The notes under the pieces were generated by a model. That model was not told where the DNA came from. It did no database searches and was given only the letters and a program-made list of their open reading frames with translations. Positions 46,801 to 55,397 of a DNA stretch of 64,000 bases are shown in pieces (positions within the stretch are counted from its first letter, which is position 1; the number at the start of each line of letters is the position of its first letter). The position numbers and the translations under genes are program-made. The DNA lies in the NCBI GenBank assembly GCA_019745555.1, contig JAIESX010000002.1, positions 161,191 to 225,190 of the forward strand, in the 5' to 3' direction. Source of the stretch: Burkholderiaceae bacterium (GTDB lineage: Bacteria; Pseudomonadota; Gammaproteobacteria; Burkholderiales; Burkholderiaceae_C).

Positions 46801-47618
46801 AGGTGCAGGCCAACCGCTACTCGCTCAGCGACACGCTCTGGGTGCAGAGCTATCAGATCGATGCACTGGGTACGGTGGCTCTCAGCGCCCATACCCTGCG
46901 CGCACTCGACGCCATGGCCAGCAACACGCTGAACGCCGGCGGCGACGTCACGGGCAGCACCATCAGCCTGGGCAGCGTCGTGCTGCAGAGCAGCGGCAAC
47001 GTGGCGGCCACGATCAGTGCCAGTGGCAATGCCTCGGTGGCGGCACAGAACATCAGTGGCAGCATCGCCGGTGCGGCCGTGGTCGTGGCGGCCCAGGGCA
47101 GCGCCCAGGTGGATGTGGTGGCCACGCAGAGCGTCACCCTGGCAGCGGCCTCGGTAGTCGGCAGCGTGAGCGCGCCCGTGGCGGCGGTGGAGTCCGGCGG
47201 CAGCGTGCAGCTGGCACTGCAGGCGCAGACGGCTACCGTGCGGGCAGAAGGGGGTGTCAGCCTGTCGGGCACGGCCAGCAACCTGAACCTCGATGCGCCC
47301 ACTGGGACGGTCAGCGGCAATTTCGGCCAGGTCAGCAATGCTGGAGACGGCGTCATCAAGGTCAATGGCCGGGCCGAACTCAATGCCGGGCTGACGGATA
47401 CGACCGAGAGCAATCGCATCGTGCCGGCCCGCAACCCGCATGCCGGGACCTCCTCGGCCGAGGTGCCGGCCGTGCGCACCCAGGGCGCCGCCCCGGTCTT
47501 CCTGGCCAGCGGCCTGCAGGTCACGCGCAGCTCGACGGCCGGCGCGGCCACCTTGCTGGAGCGCGGGCAGGCGGTGGAGATCGATCTTGCACCTGGTAAC
47601 ACCCCCGAGGAACCCTGA
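43875..47618 (+). CDS. Two-partner secretion exoprotein (TpsA, haemagglutinin-activity domain, parallel beta-helix)
   Basis: The 1,247-residue protein has a long arginine-rich N-region and signal peptide (cleavage near residue 40, GAPVGAQ). The TPS secretion domain spans about 45-160, with VLNRVSEAGGLSQIYGSLQ and the NPNG motif at 131-134. Right-handed beta-helix sequence follows, with FTIRNNNLHDLRTGILV and ITDNRIENTKSGISV turns. Three entry motifs of NosD/pectate-lyase type occur near residues 335, 573 and 858 (for example VHVASGSYTQNSTLNV). The C-terminal 350 residues are Ser/Ala/Val-rich repeats with no toxin or membrane anchor seen. It is likely a secreted or surface-held adhesin-like protein. 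AAGGGG precedes the ATG; the gene starts 26 bases after its transporter. Confidence 0.88.
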   Translation: MKSRQRFPQPRRLRAQRDPRLPKALPWALALCFGAPVGAQPINPSTPGLPMGGNLVAGSVSSAQIADHLTLTQTGNRAIIDWQSFNIAAGKAVAFVQPGANAAVLNRVSEAGGLSQIYGSLQANGMVLLMNPNGVLFGNGANVNVGALIATTGTVDPSRFVDEVNPGFVVISGATGTVRNQGQITAQNAGLVALVAPSVINEGQVMATGGRIALAGSDRATVSLNGGLFEFALPAGATGALVHNTSVASLAGGQLLLSTGDAAGLLTGTINLEGVQQASSAIVVDGGTVELRTAIDAPVLSGNSRRIEVSPNARVADAVKIARTGSAGDGATLALMAGEHTQPIVLDKANLTLQGEAGARLLVSDLAEVNGISIRAHHVTVENLEIAGPVNQPYVDYYATPRANISRGIAVADGVSSFTIRNNNLHDLRTGILVHGRNSTGSITDNRIENTKSGISVQYTDGSGISIAGNTQGAEGNEWGVNLHLNGHLDGSGNILSNSPPIAAAPSLTWQQALLDLSTANSGWSVQDQGYTSANRTHVQVAGTGTAGNQGSVLTPINTVQGGINAVVSGGTVHVASGSYTQNSTLNVNKPLTLAGAGESTTTLDARVITSGYGMLVTADNVTLRDFTFYGPSAFYASAYGIKVSPSGNADARLRNFSIMNVTSRGAGKAELDLNGVDGALIDHVTLDGAPVSGGTGGSAGAGLQLTDTANVTVRHTTTRNNDWGGVALYQANRSYNQQTNNIHIEGSNQFNELNPIYLQDESTLHDFGSLEIAGFGYAVRNNASPGSSQYTWLQATRQKAYDWAVNLPGLTSSTIQGWSGTGLTQRYEVGVGNLQAGGSQAMSIAAAIARADSGATVAVADGSYAEQVQVERRQMLQFGAVTLQGLNLAATAAGSGISGQLTVDGSAGIIVDADVRLLGDTRLATTGSDIRLNGDVQNSAGVARDLRLVAGSGSSRGNVSMHSGGTQGDPLRHFEVQANRYSLSDTLWVQSYQIDALGTVALSAHTLRALDAMASNTLNAGGDVTGSTISLGSVVLQSSGNVAATISASGNASVAAQNISGSIAGAAVVVAAQGSAQVDVVATQSVTLAAASVVGSVSAPVAAVESGGSVQLALQAQTATVRAEGGVSLSGTASNLNLDAPTGTVSGNFGQVSNAGDGVIKVNGRAELNAGLTDTTESNRIVPARNPHAGTSSAEVPAVRTQGAAPVFLASGLQVTRSSTAGAATLLERGQAVEIDLAPGNTPEEP

Positions 47619-47701
47619 GCCGGCCGAGGATGGCACAAGGGTGCTAGATTCAGGCCCCTGCGGTGGCGCTGTCCACCGGATTTCTGCAGGAGTCTGAAAC
47701 C

Positions 47702-47995
47702 ATGAAGAAAATCGCTGTGTTGTGTGCCCTGGCGGCGGGGCTGTCCGTAAGCCTGGTCCAGGCCGAGGAAGAGCGCTTCATCGACAAGGCCAGCCGTACG
47801 GTCAAGAAGGTGGGCGAAACCGTGAGCGAGGGCGCCGACAAGGGCGTCTCCGCCGCCAACAAGGGCGCGGGCAAAGGCTTCGAGGTGGTGAACGAGAAAG
47901 TGTTCAAGCCCGCGGACGGCTGGATCCAGGAGAAAGTGGGGCGTCCCGGGGGGAGTAACGCCAAGCCGGCGACGCCGGCCAGCACCAGCCCCTGA
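47702..47995 (+). CDS. Small exported protein of unknown function behind the TPS exoprotein
   Basis: The 97-residue protein has a clear signal peptide (MKKIAVLCALAAGLSVSLVQA) and a mature part rich in Lys, Gly and Val with two similar segments, VKKVGETVSEGADKGVS and ANKGAGKGFEVVNEKVFK. A short Pro/Ala/Ser tail ends in STSP. An AGGAG ribosome site precedes the ATG. It lies 83 bases after the TPS exoprotein on the same strand and is closed by a terminator. I do not recognise the family. Its position makes a secretion accessory possible but there is no direct sign of this. Confidence 0.7.
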   Translation: MKKIAVLCALAAGLSVSLVQAEEERFIDKASRTVKKVGETVSEGADKGVSAANKGAGKGFEVVNEKVFKPADGWIQEKVGRPGGSNAKPATPASTSP

Positions 47996-48012
47996 AGGCA
48001 AGGGCTCATGTG

Positions 48013-48049
48013 CAACCCCGCTGGCGCGAGCCCGCGGGGTTTATTTTTT
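48013..48049 (+). terminator. Rho-independent terminator behind the TPS locus
   Basis: AACCCCGC (48014-48021) pairs with GCGGGGTT (48034-48041), loop TGGCGCGAGCCC, followed by TATTTTTTG. It overlaps the stop of the convergent hydrolase gene. Confidence 0.82.
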
Positions 48050-49072
48050 GCCGTAGATGAAGTCCATGACGACAGCATGGAAGCGCTCGGGTTGTTCCAG
48101 GTGCGGGACATGGCCCACGCCGTTGAATTCCTTGAGTACGGCGCCCCGGATGTTCATCTGGGCCGTACGTCCGAGCACGGGGAAGTTGCCCATGGGGCGC
48201 ACCACATCGGGCGGCGCGAAGCGGCGGCCGAAGACCGTGCGGTCGCTCTGGCCGATGACGAGCAGCGTGGGCACGGTCAGGCGCGGCAGCTCGTTGAGGA
48301 TCGGTCCCTCGTAGATCATCTGGTAGGTCAGCGCCGAGACCTGCGCAAAGCGCGGGTAGTCGCCGCTGAGCTGCACGCGCGCGAACTGTTCGACGAAGCG
48401 CTCGTACTCGGGCTTCCAGGCCGGGAAATAGCTCCTGACAAAGTTGCGGTAGCTGGCCGGGGTCTGGGCCATCTCCAGACGCACGAGGTCGGTCGTCTGC
48501 TGCGCGGGGATGACGGTGTAGTCTTCCAGGCCCAGCGGGTTCTCCAGCACCAGGGCGGCCACGCGCTCCGGATACTTGCGAGCAAAGTGCACCGCCAGCA
48601 TGCCGCCCATGCTGTTGCCGATCACCGTGACGCGGCCGATCTTGAGGTGCTCCAGCAGACGCGTGGTGTTTTCGGCCAGCATCGCGAAGCTGTAGCGCAT
48701 CTCCGGCTTGGAGGACTTGCCGAAGCCGATCTGATCCGGCGCGATCACGCGGTAGCCGTAGGTCGACATGGCCTTGAGCGTGTTCGCCCAGTAGTCGCTG
48801 CCGAAGTTCTTGCCATGCATCAGCAGCAGGGTCTGGCCGTTGGGGTTCTGCGGCTTGACGTCCATATAGGCCATGCGCACGGGACGGCCCTCGAGCTCGA
48901 ACTGCAGCATCTGCACCGGATACGGGTAGCTCCAGTTTTCCATGGCCGTGCCCAGGGGTTCGGCGTTGGCGTAGCTCGGGCCGTCGAGGGACTGGGCCTG
49001 AGCACCGGAAGACAGCGCAAAGCAGAGGAGGAGGGTGGCGAGCGATCGGAAGGGCATGCGTCGTGTCGTCAT
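48041..49072 (-). CDS. Exported alpha/beta hydrolase
   Basis: The 343-residue protein has a signal peptide (LATLLLCFALSSGAQA) and an alpha/beta hydrolase fold. The oxyanion segment is LLLMHGKNFGSDYW, the nucleophile elbow GNSMGG, an acid is likely in VIGQSDRTVFG, and the catalytic His is in GVGHVPHLEQPERF. Homologues are annotated only as hydrolases; the substrate is unknown. It is convergent with the TPS locus and shares its terminator region. The next gene upstream on this strand is the NlpC/P60 gene, 59 bases away, so a two-gene transcript is possible. Confidence 0.82.
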   Translation of the reverse strand: MTTRRMPFRSLATLLLCFALSSGAQAQSLDGPSYANAEPLGTAMENWSYPYPVQMLQFELEGRPVRMAYMDVKPQNPNGQTLLLMHGKNFGSDYWANTLKAMSTYGYRVIAPDQIGFGKSSKPEMRYSFAMLAENTTRLLEHLKIGRVTVIGNSMGGMLAVHFARKYPERVAALVLENPLGLEDYTVIPAQQTTDLVRLEMAQTPASYRNFVRSYFPAWKPEYERFVEQFARVQLSGDYPRFAQVSALTYQMIYEGPILNELPRLTVPTLLVIGQSDRTVFGRRFAPPDVVRPMGNFPVLGRTAQMNIRGAVLKEFNGVGHVPHLEQPERFHAVVMDFIYGKK

Positions 49073-49131
49073 GCCGCCATTCTGGCAGGACTAGCAGCCG
49101 CTGCGGACCGCAGCCAAGGTAACGAGCGGTA

Positions 49132-49740
49132 TCAGTAGTTCTGCAGCAGCAGGGCCGGGTCGGCCGCCACCTGGAGCGGTGCGCGCAGCGGCACATCACC
49201 CGTCACGCGGCGCGCGCCGTCGAAGCGACGGTTCCAGTAGTTCACCCGCATGTCCTCGATGCGCACGGCCGCGCCGGGCCGCGGCGAGTGGATGAACTTG
49301 TGGTCGCCAACATAGATGCCCACGTGGCTGTAGGCACGCCGCAGGGTGTTGAAGAAGACCAGATCCCCCGGGCGTAGCTGATTGCGCTCGATCACATGGG
49401 TGGCCGCGGCCTGCTGGGCCGCCTGCCGCGGCAGCGTCAGGCCCAGGCTCTGGCCATAGACCGCGCGCACAAAGCCGCTGCAGTCGAAGCCCGAGTCATA
49501 GCTGTTGCCGCCCATGCGATAGGGCACACCGATGGCACCCATGGCGGCGACCACCAGTTCCGACATGCGGTCCGCGGGCGCACCGGCCGCGCTGTGGTCC
49601 GGGGTGGCACGCATGGTTTGACCCGGCGGCGCGTCGGTCAGCCCGCGCTCCTGCAACAGCCGGTCCAGGTCGTCACCCTGCGCGCTGGCCTGGGCGCAGG
49701 CCAGCAGGAGCAGGAAAAAGATGGGACGACAGGCGTTCAT
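49132..49740 (-). CDS. NlpC/P60 family cell-wall peptidase
   Basis: The 202-residue protein has a signal peptide (PIFFLLLLACAQASA), a variable N-region and an NlpC/P60 domain. The domain has the catalytic Cys in YDSGFDCSGFVRAVYG, the His in SHVGIYVGDHKFIHSPRPG, and RPGDLVFFNT between them. Such enzymes cleave gamma-D-glutamyl-diaminopimelate bonds in peptidoglycan stem peptides in the periplasm. The start at 49740 (MNACRP) places the signal peptide at the N-terminus; an ATG 12 codons upstream is possible. It is divergent from the acuI-type gene. Confidence 0.88.
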   Translation of the reverse strand: MNACRPIFFLLLLACAQASAQGDDLDRLLQERGLTDAPPGQTMRATPDHSAAGAPADRMSELVVAAMGAIGVPYRMGGNSYDSGFDCSGFVRAVYGQSLGLTLPRQAAQQAAATHVIERNQLRPGDLVFFNTLRRAYSHVGIYVGDHKFIHSPRPGAAVRIEDMRVNYWNRRFDGARRVTGDVPLRAPLQVAADPALLLQNY

Positions 49741-49844
49741 GCGGTTAGGATAGGTCGGTCGATTTTGCGTTGTCAATTAAAGTTTTTTCGTGAAAGACAT
49801 CGCAAACTGTTGATTTGAATGAGTTTTTAACAGGAAATACTCCC
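49741..49844. promoter_or_regulatory. AT-rich divergent promoter region between the NlpC/P60 and MDR reductase genes
   Basis: This 104-base gap is strongly A/T-rich relative to its flanks (for example AATTAAAGTTTTTTCGTG). It holds a TTGTCA hexamer and several T runs, but I could not place a pair of -35 and -10 boxes with confidence. It must serve both divergent genes. Confidence 0.4.
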
Positions 49845-50822
<978 letters not shown>

Positions 50823-50839
50823 CATTGCTGAAGAACACC

Positions 50840-51457
50840 ATGCTGCTCGAACTCGACGACTCCCAGCTGCTGCTGGTCGACTACCAGGCCCGGCTTATGC
50901 CGGCCATCCACGAAGGCCCGGCCGTGCTGGGAAATGCCAAACGCCTGGCCCAGATGGCGCGCCTGCTCAAGGTGCCCACTTTCGTCACCGAGGAAAACCC
51001 GGCCAGCCTGGGCGCCACCGTGCCCGAGCTGCAGAGTCTGATCACGCAAGCGGGCGGCAAGACCTTTGCCAAGATGAGCTTCAGCGCCGTGGCCGATGGC
51101 CTGGCCGAGCTGCTGCGCCCGCCGGCGCGCGCACCCCAGGGCAATGCGCGCAGCCTGCCCAAGCACCTGCAGAAGCCCGCCCAGACCGCACCCGAGCGCA
51201 ATACCCTGGTCATCGCGGGTTGTGAAGCCCATGTCTGCCTGCTGCAGACCGCGCTGGATCTGCTCGATGACGAGTTCGAGGTCTGGGTGGTGACCGACGC
51301 CTGTGGCTCCCGCAGCGAGCGCAACCGCGATGCCGCCTTCGACCGCCTGGCCGGCGCGGGCGCCGAGCTCGTGACCACCGAGATGGTGGCCTTCGAGTGG
51401 CTGCGCAGCGCCGAGCACCCGGCGTTTGCCGAGGTGCTGGCCCTGGTCAAAGCCTGA
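50840..51457 (+). CDS. Isochorismatase-family cysteine hydrolase
   Basis: The 205-residue protein has the family triad: Asp in LLLVDYQARLMP, Lys in KTFAKMSFSA, and Cys in VIAGCEAHVCLLQTALDLL, next to the cis-peptide region. Family members hydrolyse isochorismate, nicotinamide or other amides; the YcaC-like branch has unknown substrates. It lies between the reductase and a DUF1566 gene on the same strand with short gaps, which suggests one transcript. An insertion around residues 95-110 (APQGNARSLPKHLQKPAQ) is unusual for the family. Confidence 0.82.
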   Translation: MLLELDDSQLLLVDYQARLMPAIHEGPAVLGNAKRLAQMARLLKVPTFVTEENPASLGATVPELQSLITQAGGKTFAKMSFSAVADGLAELLRPPARAPQGNARSLPKHLQKPAQTAPERNTLVIAGCEAHVCLLQTALDLLDDEFEVWVVTDACGSRSERNRDAAFDRLAGAGAELVTTEMVAFEWLRSAEHPAFAEVLALVKA

Positions 51458-51460
51458 GCC

Positions 51461-52009
51461 ATGAGAGCCATGCGTGCGACCCTGCTGAGCGCCATGCTCG
51501 CAGCGCTGGGCACGGTCAGCGCACAGACCGCGGCACCAGCCCCGCCGGCGCCAAGCGCCGATGGCGCCTATGTGATCGATCCGCGCAGCAAGCTGGCCTG
51601 GCCACGCTGTGTCGAAGGCATGCAGTGGAACGGCCAGACCTGCACCGGCGAGCCGCGGCTCATGACGCATGGCGAGGCCGCAGCCCTGGCCACGGCGCGC
51701 TTCAAGGCCGAGGGCGTGGCCTGGCGCCTGCCGCGCCTGACCGAGCTGCGCCGCTGGGCCGGCAGCGAGCAGGGGCGGGCGCTGTTTCCCGGCGATCCGC
51801 AGGACTGGACCTGGACCAGCACCTCGCGCATCGACACCACACAAAGCAGCCCCTATGCCTATGACAACATCACGCGCGGCAGCCTGGGCACGCAGGACCG
51901 GCTCGGTGTGCAGCAGGGCTGGGCCGTGCACCTGGGCACGGGCGAGGCCCGCGGTGACGTGGCACGCAAGACCGCGTTGATCGTGCGGCTGGTGCGGCCG
52001 CAACCCTGA
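51461..52009 (+). CDS. Exported DUF1566 domain protein
   Basis: The 182-residue protein has a signal peptide (LLSAMLAALGTVSAQ) and a DUF1566 (Lcl-type) domain: LAWPRCVEGMQWNGQTCTG, WRLPRLTELRRWAG and WTWTSTSRIDTTQSSPYAYD. The two cysteines in the first segment could form a disulfide. DUF1566 proteins are exported and lack a defined biochemical role. It begins three bases after the isochorismatase-family stop codon; an ATG three codons in is an alternative start. Confidence 0.75.
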   Translation: MRAMRATLLSAMLAALGTVSAQTAAPAPPAPSADGAYVIDPRSKLAWPRCVEGMQWNGQTCTGEPRLMTHGEAAALATARFKAEGVAWRLPRLTELRRWAGSEQGRALFPGDPQDWTWTSTSRIDTTQSSPYAYDNITRGSLGTQDRLGVQQGWAVHLGTGEARGDVARKTALIVRLVRPQP

Positions 52010-52029
52010 GGCCGTGCCGCGGTGACACC

Positions 52030-52872
52030 ATGCACTCCCTGAACCGCGTCCTGGCCGTCATCGTTGCCATCTGCGCGTTGGCGGGCGTACCCGCATCCGT
52101 GCTGGCCGCCAGTTGCGGCGAGCGCGTGACGCTGGCCACGCATGGCGACACCCGCAGCAGCTACGCCTATGTCGCGCCCCCCGGAGCGCAGGCCGTGCTG
52201 CTGCTGCTCGTGGGCGGCAATGGCCATCTGCGGCTCGATGCGCAGGGCTGCCCCCGTGCGCTGACCGGCAATTCGCTCGTGCGTTCCCTGCAGTTGTTCC
52301 AGGCCCAGGGCTATGCCACGGCCCTGCTCGATGCACCCTCGGATCATGAAGGGGAGGACGGCCTGGGCGGTTTCCGCACGGCCCCCGAGCACGTCCAGGA
52401 TCTGGGCCGCGTGATCGCCGATCTGCGCCAGCGCAGCGGCCTGCCGGTCTGGGTCATCGGCACCAGCCGTGGTGCCATCTCGGCCGCCCATGCGGCCAGC
52501 CGCCTGCAAGGAAGCGTGGCCCCCGACGGCGTGGTGCTGACCTCGCCGGTCACAGCCGGCAATCCCCGAGGCAGCAAAGCCTGGGTGGCGCAGAGCGTGT
52601 TCGACCTGCCGCTCGAAGCCATCACCGTCCCGCTGCTCGTGATCGGCCACGCGCAGGACAAATGCCTGCGCTCGCCGGCCGCCGAGAACGAACGCATCCT
52701 CGCCCGCGCCTCGAGCGCCCGCAAACAGCTCGTGCAGGTGGACGGTGGCCCCGGACGCGCGGGCCTGTCGGCCGTCGAGGCCTGCGAAGGCCGCTCGCCC
52801 CACGGATTTGTCGAGCAGGAAGCCGAGGTTGCTGCAGGCATCGTCCGCTTCATCCGCGGCGGGCGCTACTGA
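52030..52872 (+). CDS. Exported alpha/beta hydrolase-fold protein
   Basis: The 280-residue protein has a signal peptide (VLAVIVAICALAGVPASVLAA) and an alpha/beta hydrolase core: nucleophile elbow GTSRGAIS, acid region VIGHAQDKCLRSPAAE and His in SPHGFVEQEAEV. Three other cysteines may pair in the periplasm. The substrate is unknown. It is the last gene of the plus-strand run starting at 49845 and is convergent with the TRAP binding protein gene across a terminator. Confidence 0.78.
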   Translation: MHSLNRVLAVIVAICALAGVPASVLAASCGERVTLATHGDTRSSYAYVAPPGAQAVLLLLVGGNGHLRLDAQGCPRALTGNSLVRSLQLFQAQGYATALLDAPSDHEGEDGLGGFRTAPEHVQDLGRVIADLRQRSGLPVWVIGTSRGAISAAHAASRLQGSVAPDGVVLTSPVTAGNPRGSKAWVAQSVFDLPLEAITVPLLVIGHAQDKCLRSPAAENERILARASSARKQLVQVDGGPGRAGLSAVEACEGRSPHGFVEQEAEVAAGIVRFIRGGRY

Positions 52873-52880
52873 GCTCACCA

Positions 52881-52904
52881 TAAAAAAGCGCCCCTAAGGG
52901 CGCT
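52881..52904 (-). terminator. Rho-independent terminator of the gentisate/TRAP operon
   Basis: AGCGCCC (52887-52893) pairs with GGGCGCT (52898-52904) around CTAA. On the reverse strand it is followed by a run of T residues ending at 52881. It lies 24 bases behind the TRAP binding-protein stop. Confidence 0.82.
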
Positions 52905-52927
52905 GGTGGGTGAGGCGGGCCGCCGGC

Positions 52928-53968
52928 TTACTTGCCGTGCTTGGCAATCAGCGCCTTGGCGGTGTCGAGCAGCTTCTTGCCGTCGAAGCCGCGCTTGTTC
53001 ATGTCGGCCACCCATTCATCGTCCACTGCGGCCGAGCGCTTGACGAATTCCTGGGCCTCGGCATTGCTCAGCGTGTAGATGGTGTTGCCGCGCTCCACCG
53101 AAGGCTTGCGACCCGGCACATCGCTTTCCTGCTGCTGCTTGCCCAGCCAGGCCGAGGTGGCCATGCCCGAGTTGTTGTCGATGACCTTCTTGAGGTCGGG
53201 CGCCAGCGACTCGTACTTGGCCTTGTTCATGGTCATCACGAAGGTCGTGGTGTACAGGCCCGGGTGGCCGGCGGGGAACTCGGTATGGAACTTGGTCAGT
53301 TCGTGCACCTTGACGGCGGGCACCACTTCCCAGGGGATCACGCAGGCGTCGATCGTGCCCTTGGACAGTGCGTCCGGGATCTGCGGCAGCGGCATGCCCA
53401 CGGGCGTGGCGCCCACGGCCTGCAGCAGCTTGGTGACCTGTCGGGTCGGGCCGCGCACCTTCATGCCCTTGAGGTCGTCCGGGCTCTTGATCTGCTTGGC
53501 CTTGGAGTGGAACATGCCCGGGCCGTGCACGTGCAAGGCGATGGGATGGGTGTCCTTGAACTCGTCCACGGCCACGGTCTGCACATACTCCCAATAGGCC
53601 TTGGACGTGGCCTCGGCGTTGTTGAGCATGAAGGGCAGCTCGAAGACTTCGATGCGCGGGAAGCGGCCTGCGGTGTTGCCCGGCAGGGTCCAGACCACGT
53701 CGACCACGCCGTCGCGCGCCTGGTCGTAGAGCTGCACCGGCGTGCCGCCGAGCTGCATGGCCGGGTAGGCCTCGAACTTGATGCGGCCGTTGGATTCCTT
53801 CTCGACCTTGTCCATCCAGGGCTTGTGCATGGTCAGCCAGACCAGGGACATGGGGGACATGAAGGTGTGGAACTTGAGCGTGACGCTCTGCTGGGCCAGG
53901 CCCAGGGTGGGCACGCCCAGGACTGCAGCGGCGGCAGTGGTCGTGAGCAGGGTACGGCGCTGGATCAT
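52928..53968 (-). CDS. TRAP transporter substrate-binding protein (DctP family)
   Basis: The 346-residue periplasmic binding protein starts with an RR-type signal (MIQRRTLLTTTAAAAVLGVPTLGLAQ). The DctP domain includes KFHTFMSPMSLVW, GVVDVVWTLPGNTAGRFPRIEVFELPF and the conserved arginine segment GMKVRGPTRQVTKLLQAVGATPV. It captures an organic acid for the DctQM permease encoded upstream. A GAGGAGA ribosome site precedes the ATG. It is the last gene of the gentisate operon, so gentisate, a hydroxybenzoate or a ring-cleavage product is the likely ligand, by position only. Confidence 0.9.
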   Translation of the reverse strand: MIQRRTLLTTTAAAAVLGVPTLGLAQQSVTLKFHTFMSPMSLVWLTMHKPWMDKVEKESNGRIKFEAYPAMQLGGTPVQLYDQARDGVVDVVWTLPGNTAGRFPRIEVFELPFMLNNAEATSKAYWEYVQTVAVDEFKDTHPIALHVHGPGMFHSKAKQIKSPDDLKGMKVRGPTRQVTKLLQAVGATPVGMPLPQIPDALSKGTIDACVIPWEVVPAVKVHELTKFHTEFPAGHPGLYTTTFVMTMNKAKYESLAPDLKKVIDNNSGMATSAWLGKQQQESDVPGRKPSVERGNTIYTLSNAEAQEFVKRSAAVDDEWVADMNKRGFDGKKLLDTAKALIAKHGK

Positions 53969-54077
53969 GATGGGTCTCCTCGTTGGGTGTGCCGGCACCT
54001 TAGCGGAAAAACGGTGCCGGTCGGGCTGGGGCTTTCCCTCAAACTTGTCGTGCCAGCTCGTTCTGGCTGCTATGTCG

Positions 54078-55397
54078 CTAACCGACGTACTGAACAAGCC
54101 AGAGTGAAATCGCCGGGAAGAAGAGCAGCAGCAGGGTGCGGATCACATCGCTGGCCAGGAAGGGCAGCACGCCGCGGTAGCTCTCGGCAATCGGTACGTC
54201 CCTGGCCATGCCGTTGACCACGTAGACGTTGAGCCCCACGGGCGGCGCGAGCAGGCCGAAGCCCACGGTCATGAGCACCATGATGCCGAACCAGATGGCC
54301 ACCGACTCCTTGGGCAGGCCGAAGTCCAGGCCCATGACCAGGGGGAAGAAGATCGGGATGGTCAGCAGGATCATGGACAGCTCGTCCATGACCGCACCTA
54401 GCACCACATAAAGCAGCAGGATGGCCGAGACCACCATCAGCGGCGGCAGGCCCCAGCCGCCCACGAGGCTGGCCAGCTGCGCCGGCACTTGTGTGAGGGC
54501 CAGGGCGGCGTTCATGAGGTCGGCGCCCAGGAAGATCATGAAGATCATGGCCGAGCTCTCGGCTGTGGCCAGGAAGCAGTGCTTGATCTTGGCCCAGCCG
54601 AGTTCGCGCTTGAGCAGCGCGGCCACGAAAGTCGCCGCTGCGCCCACGGCTGCGCCCTCGGTGGGCGTGAAGATGCCGCCATAGATGCCGCCGAAGACCA
54701 GCAGGAAGATCAGCGCGATGGGCAGCACGCCCAGCAGCGACTGGCGGTCCACCCGTTCGGTCACTTCGTCGTGCTCGGGCGCATGGCCGGGTACGAAGCG
54801 CACGTAGAGGGCGATGGCCGCCATATAGCCGAGCATGGCGATGATGCCGGGCACCATGGCCGCGGCGAAGAGCTTGGCGATGTTCTGCTCGGTCAGGATG
54901 GCATAGATCACCAGCGGCACCGAGGGCGGCACCAGAATGCCCAGCGTGCCGCCAGCGGCCAGCGTGCCCGTGGCCAGGCGACCCGAATAGCCATGGCGCT
55001 TCATCTCGGGCAGGGCCACCGAGGTGATGGTGGCGGCCGTGGCCACGGAGGAACCGCAGATGGCGCCGAAGGCCGTGCTGGCCATGACCGAGGCCATGGC
55101 CAGGCCGCCGCGCACGCCGGCCATCAGCGCACTGGCGAAGGCGAAGAGGGCCTTGGAGATGCCGCCCTGGGTGGCGAAGTGACCCATGAGGATGAACAGC
55201 GGGATCACCGAGAGGTCGTAGCTCGCAAAGCGCGCAAAGGCCTGGGTGTTGAGAAAGTTGGCCAGCGGCAGCCAGCCGGCCTGGGCCAGATAGCCCGTGC
55301 AGCCCGCCACGAACATGGCAATCGCGATCGGGATGCGTACCGCCATCAGCACCAGCATGATGCCGAAGATCATCACCGTCAGCAGCAGAGGACTCAT
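54078..55397 (-). CDS. TRAP transporter large permease (DctM family)
   Basis: The 439-residue protein is hydrophobic with about twelve membrane helices. It has the DctM features IPLFILMGHFATQGGISKALF, GAICGSSVATAATI, GTLGILVPPSVPLVIYAIL, GGIFTPTEGAAVGA and GLLAPPVGLNVYVVNG. It forms the sodium-coupled transport channel in the inner membrane. The start overlaps the small permease gene by four bases (ATGA). A 109-base gap separates it from the binding-protein gene. Confidence 0.93.
   Translation of the reverse strand: MSPLLLTVMIFGIMLVLMAVRIPIAIAMFVAGCTGYLAQAGWLPLANFLNTQAFARFASYDLSVIPLFILMGHFATQGGISKALFAFASALMAGVRGGLAMASVMASTAFGAICGSSVATAATITSVALPEMKRHGYSGRLATGTLAAGGTLGILVPPSVPLVIYAILTEQNIAKLFAAAMVPGIIAMLGYMAAIALYVRFVPGHAPEHDEVTERVDRQSLLGVLPIALIFLLVFGGIYGGIFTPTEGAAVGAAATFVAALLKRELGWAKIKHCFLATAESSAMIFMIFLGADLMNAALALTQVPAQLASLVGGWGLPPLMVVSAILLLYVVLGAVMDELSMILLTIPIFFPLVMGLDFGLPKESVAIWFGIMVLMTVGFGLLAPPVGLNVYVVNGMARDVPIAESYRGVLPFLASDVIRTLLLLFFPAISLWLVQYVG

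Noticed and set aside
42175..47995. Contact-dependent inhibition (CdiBA) system
   Set aside because: The exoprotein is short for CdiA, no VENN motif or C-terminal toxin region is visible, and no immunity-type gene follows.
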